Assembly (NCBI RefSeq): GCF_900119825.1
Contig: NZ_FPKR01000001.1
Span: forward strand, 372,001 to 436,000
From: Chitinimonas taiwanensis DSM 18899
GTDB taxonomy: Bacteria > Pseudomonadota > Gammaproteobacteria > Burkholderiales > Chitinimonadaceae
Direction: 5' to 3'
DNA: 64,000 nucleotides
Of this stretch, positions 60,049 to 64,000 are shown in pieces. Every line of letters starts with the position of its first letter. The stretch's first letter is position 1. A program made the translations under genes and the position numbers. A model generated the notes under the pieces. It did no database searches. It worked only from the letters and a program-made list of their open reading frames with translations, and was not told where the DNA came from.

Positions 60049-61374
60049 TCAGGCCCGCGCTGGTGCGACAGGCAGCAGGGCGTCTGGCGCTGGCGGACTG
60101 TCGGCTTCCTGCGTGGCGGGCAGCTCGCCATTCAGCGCCGCCTGCATCTGCTCGGTATCGAGCGCGTTCTCCCACTTGGACACCACCACGGTGGCCACGC
60201 CATTGCCGATGATATTGGTCAGCGCGCGGCATTCGCTCATAAAGCGGTCGATGCCGAGGATCAGGGCCATGCCGGCCACCGGCACGCTAGGCACCACGGC
60301 CAGCGTGGACGCCAGGGTGATGAAGCCGGCGCCGGTAATGCCGGAAGCACCTTTCGAGGTCAGCATGGCGACCAGCAGAATGGCCAGCTCCTGGCTTAGC
60401 GTCAGGTCGGTATTGGTGGCCTGGGCGATGAATAGCGCCGCCATGGTCATATAGATATTGGTGCCGTCCAGATTGAAGGAATAACCGGTTGGCACCACCA
60501 GGCCCACCACCGGCTTGGCGCAGCCCATGCGTTCAAGCTTCTGCATCAGCTTGGGCAGGGCGCTTTCCGAGGAACTGGTACCCAGCACGATCAGCAGTTC
60601 TTCGCGGATATAGGCAATGAACTTGAGGATGGAGAAGCCGCAAGCACGGGCGATGGCACCGAGGACCACCAACACGAACAGCGCACAGGTCAGGTAGAAG
60701 GTGCCCATCAGCTTGGCCATGGGCAGCAGCGAATCGATGCCGTACTTGCCGATGGTGAAGGCCATCGCGCCAAACGCGCCGATCGGGGCGATCTTCATGA
60801 TCATATTGACCATGCCGAAGATCACCTCGGACAGGCTTTCAATCGCCTGCAGTACCGGCTTACCGCGTGCACCCAGCGCTGACAGCGCAAAGCCGAACAG
60901 CAGGGCAATCAGCAGCACCTGCAGGATATCGCCCTTGGCAAACGCATCCACAAAGGTGGTGGGGATGATATTGGTGAGGAATTCCACCGTGGACATCGCC
61001 TGCGCCTTCTCGGTGAACTTGGCCACGCTGCTGGCGTCCAGCTTGCTGACATCCACATTGAAGCCATTGCCCGGCTGGATCAGGTTGGCCACCACGAGGC
61101 CAATGGCCAGCGCGATGGTGGACACGATCTCGAAGTAGATCAGCGCCTTACCGCCGACCCGACCGATCTTCTTCATATCCTGCATGCCGGCAATGCCAGC
61201 CACCACGGTGCAGAAGATGACCGGCGCAATGATCATCTTGATCAGCTTGATGAAGCCATCGCCGAGCGGCTTCAGGTCGACACCGAGCTTTGGCTCTAAA
61301 TGCCCGAGCAGCACCCCGGCAATGATGGCGAACAGCACCTGCACGTACAGGATTTTGTAGAACGGTTTCTTCAC
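60049..61374 (-). CDS. dctA: C4-dicarboxylate/H+ (or Na+) symporter
   Basis: A 441-residue dicarboxylate transporter of the DAACS family. It starts [21 protein letters not shown]; conserved segments are [17 protein letters not shown], the serine-rich re-entrant loop [43 protein letters not shown] and [20 protein letters not shown]. It imports succinate, fumarate and malate under aerobic conditions. The start is GTG at 61374, with GGAG seven bases upstream. No dctBD sensor pair is in the window. It is divergent from katG. Confidence 0.96.
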   Translation of the reverse strand: MKKPFYKILYVQVLFAIIAGVLLGHLEPKLGVDLKPLGDGFIKLIKMIIAPVIFCTVVAGIAGMQDMKKIGRVGGKALIYFEIVSTIALAIGLVVANLIQPGNGFNVDVSKLDASSVAKFTEKAQAMSTVEFLTNIIPTTFVDAFAKGDILQVLLIALLFGFALSALGARGKPVLQAIESLSEVIFGMVNMIMKIAPIGAFGAMAFTIGKYGIDSLLPMAKLMGTFYLTCALFVLVVLGAIARACGFSILKFIAYIREELLIVLGTSSSESALPKLMQKLERMGCAKPVVGLVVPTGYSFNLDGTNIYMTMAALFIAQATNTDLTLSQELAILLVAMLTSKGASGITGAGFITLASTLAVVPSVPVAGMALILGIDRFMSECRALTNIIGNGVATVVVSKWENALDTEQMQAALNGELPATQEADSPPAPDALLPVAPARA

Positions 61375-61519
61375 TTTGCAGCTCCGCTAGGCATTCAGTC
61401 TGGAGTGGATGCTCTAGTCTTATGGCTAGCGGAACAATTGTTGGGTGCCACATGCGGGCCGCCACAGGCCAGGCATGTGGTGCGGCACAGGTCTTGGGCC
61501 GCAGTCACGCCCTATCTGA

Positions 61520-63838
<2,319 letters not shown>

Positions 63839-63860
63839 ATCGCGTCCAGCGCGAAGCACG

Positions 63861-63899
63861 GCCAACAAAAAGCCCACCTTTGGTGGGTTTTTTGTTGGC
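63861..63899. terminator. terminator of katG, bidirectional
   Basis: The core CCCACC (63873-63878) / GGTGGG (63882-63887) extends into GCCAACAAAAA and TTTTTTGTTGGC, so both strands carry a stem plus a T-run. It would stop katG rightward and a leftward gene entering from beyond 63942. Confidence 0.9.
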
Positions 63900-63941
63900 C
63901 CTAGGAGGGGAGGGTCTTGCATACCGTGCCGCCAAGCTGGG

Positions 63942-64000
63942 TCAGGCAAACAAGGATGCACGCGCCTGCTGGGTGACCGCCAGTACCGCCGGGTGCGTCA
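63942..64000 (-). CDS. possible C-terminal fragment of a leftward gene
   Basis: On the minus strand the frame T-H-P-A-V-L-A-V-T-Q-Q-A-R-A-S-L-F-A then stop (TGA at 63944-63942) enters from beyond the window edge and ends next to a bidirectional terminator. The H-P-A-V-x-A tail resembles the C terminus of LysR-type regulators such as OxyR, which would suit a position beside katG, but the fragment is too short for a firm call. Confidence 0.3.
   Translation of the reverse strand, partial: THPAVLAVTQQARASLFA

Overview
The window is GC-rich, densely packed chromosomal DNA from a proteobacterium. The gene set points to the Betaproteobacteria, possibly Neisseriales: class I PHA synthase, class A aspartate carbamoyltransferase with an inactive dihydroorotase partner, QueE/QueC, TrhO, RlmF, MsrQ, the order tkt-gap-pgk-fba, and CueR/CopA. 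This placement is inference from gene content. About 60 protein genes are supported. I saw no rRNA, tRNA, CRISPR array, prophage or intact transposase.

Layout. 1-2.6 kb: an acetyltransferase fragment and the pyrimidine pair pyrB-pyrX. 2.7-5.5 kb: acyl-CoA-binding protein and parC. 5.5-10.2 kb: a GFA-type zinc protein, two tandem DUF2807 genes, a nucleotidyltransferase-like gene, queE-queC and a copper chaperone. 10.5-21.1 kb: housekeeping and single metabolic genes (msrQ, proB, ydcH, a phosphatase, phaC, trhO, a dienelactone hydrolase, rlmF, an HTH-citrate synthase fusion). 21.3-28.4 kb: a prolyl oligopeptidase, then a polyamine-flavoured group (FAD amine oxidase, ornithine decarboxylase, MFS carrier, PotD/PotF-type binding protein). 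28.5-30.8 kb: a DUF4105 envelope protein coupled to a small lipoprotein. 31.2-37.8 kb: tkt, gap, pgk, a DUF4349 lipoprotein and fba. 37.9-41.7 kb: a coiled-coil membrane protein, an aminotransferase, a DUF3291 protein and a GAF-GGDEF cyclase.

41.8-43.8 kb is the clearest accessory stretch. It holds an approximately 820-bp element with long terminal inverted repeats bordered by TA, then two AT-richer orphan genes. 43.8-51.3 kb: a LysR regulator divergent from a second aminotransferase plus a nitrilase, two orphan solute-binding proteins, a rhomboid protease, EI24, dgkA and a DUF962 protein. 51.4-56.5 kb: a copper-efflux unit with a recognisable CueR promoter, a TetR/SDR divergent pair with twin operators, and a ClpP-like protease. 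56.6-59.6 kb: two secreted PL1 pectate lyases that share a promoter module. 60.0-63.9 kb: dctA and katG, divergent around a large operator-like palindrome.

Most unexpected signals: (i) inverted TGTAG...CTACA repeats upstream of gap, pgk and fba, with a related box upstream of tkt; (ii) an 80-bp module conserved at exact spacing upstream of both pectate lyase genes, with 11-bp direct repeats; (iii) an intrinsic terminator encoded inside the signal-peptide codons of the DUF4105 gene; (iv) a promoter followed at once by a terminator-like hairpin in the tkt leader; (v) a perfect 32-unit Pro-Thr hexanucleotide repeat in one pectate lyase; (vi) the TA-bordered inverted-repeat element. I did not find a defence system, biosynthetic cluster or similar large undescribed multigene system.
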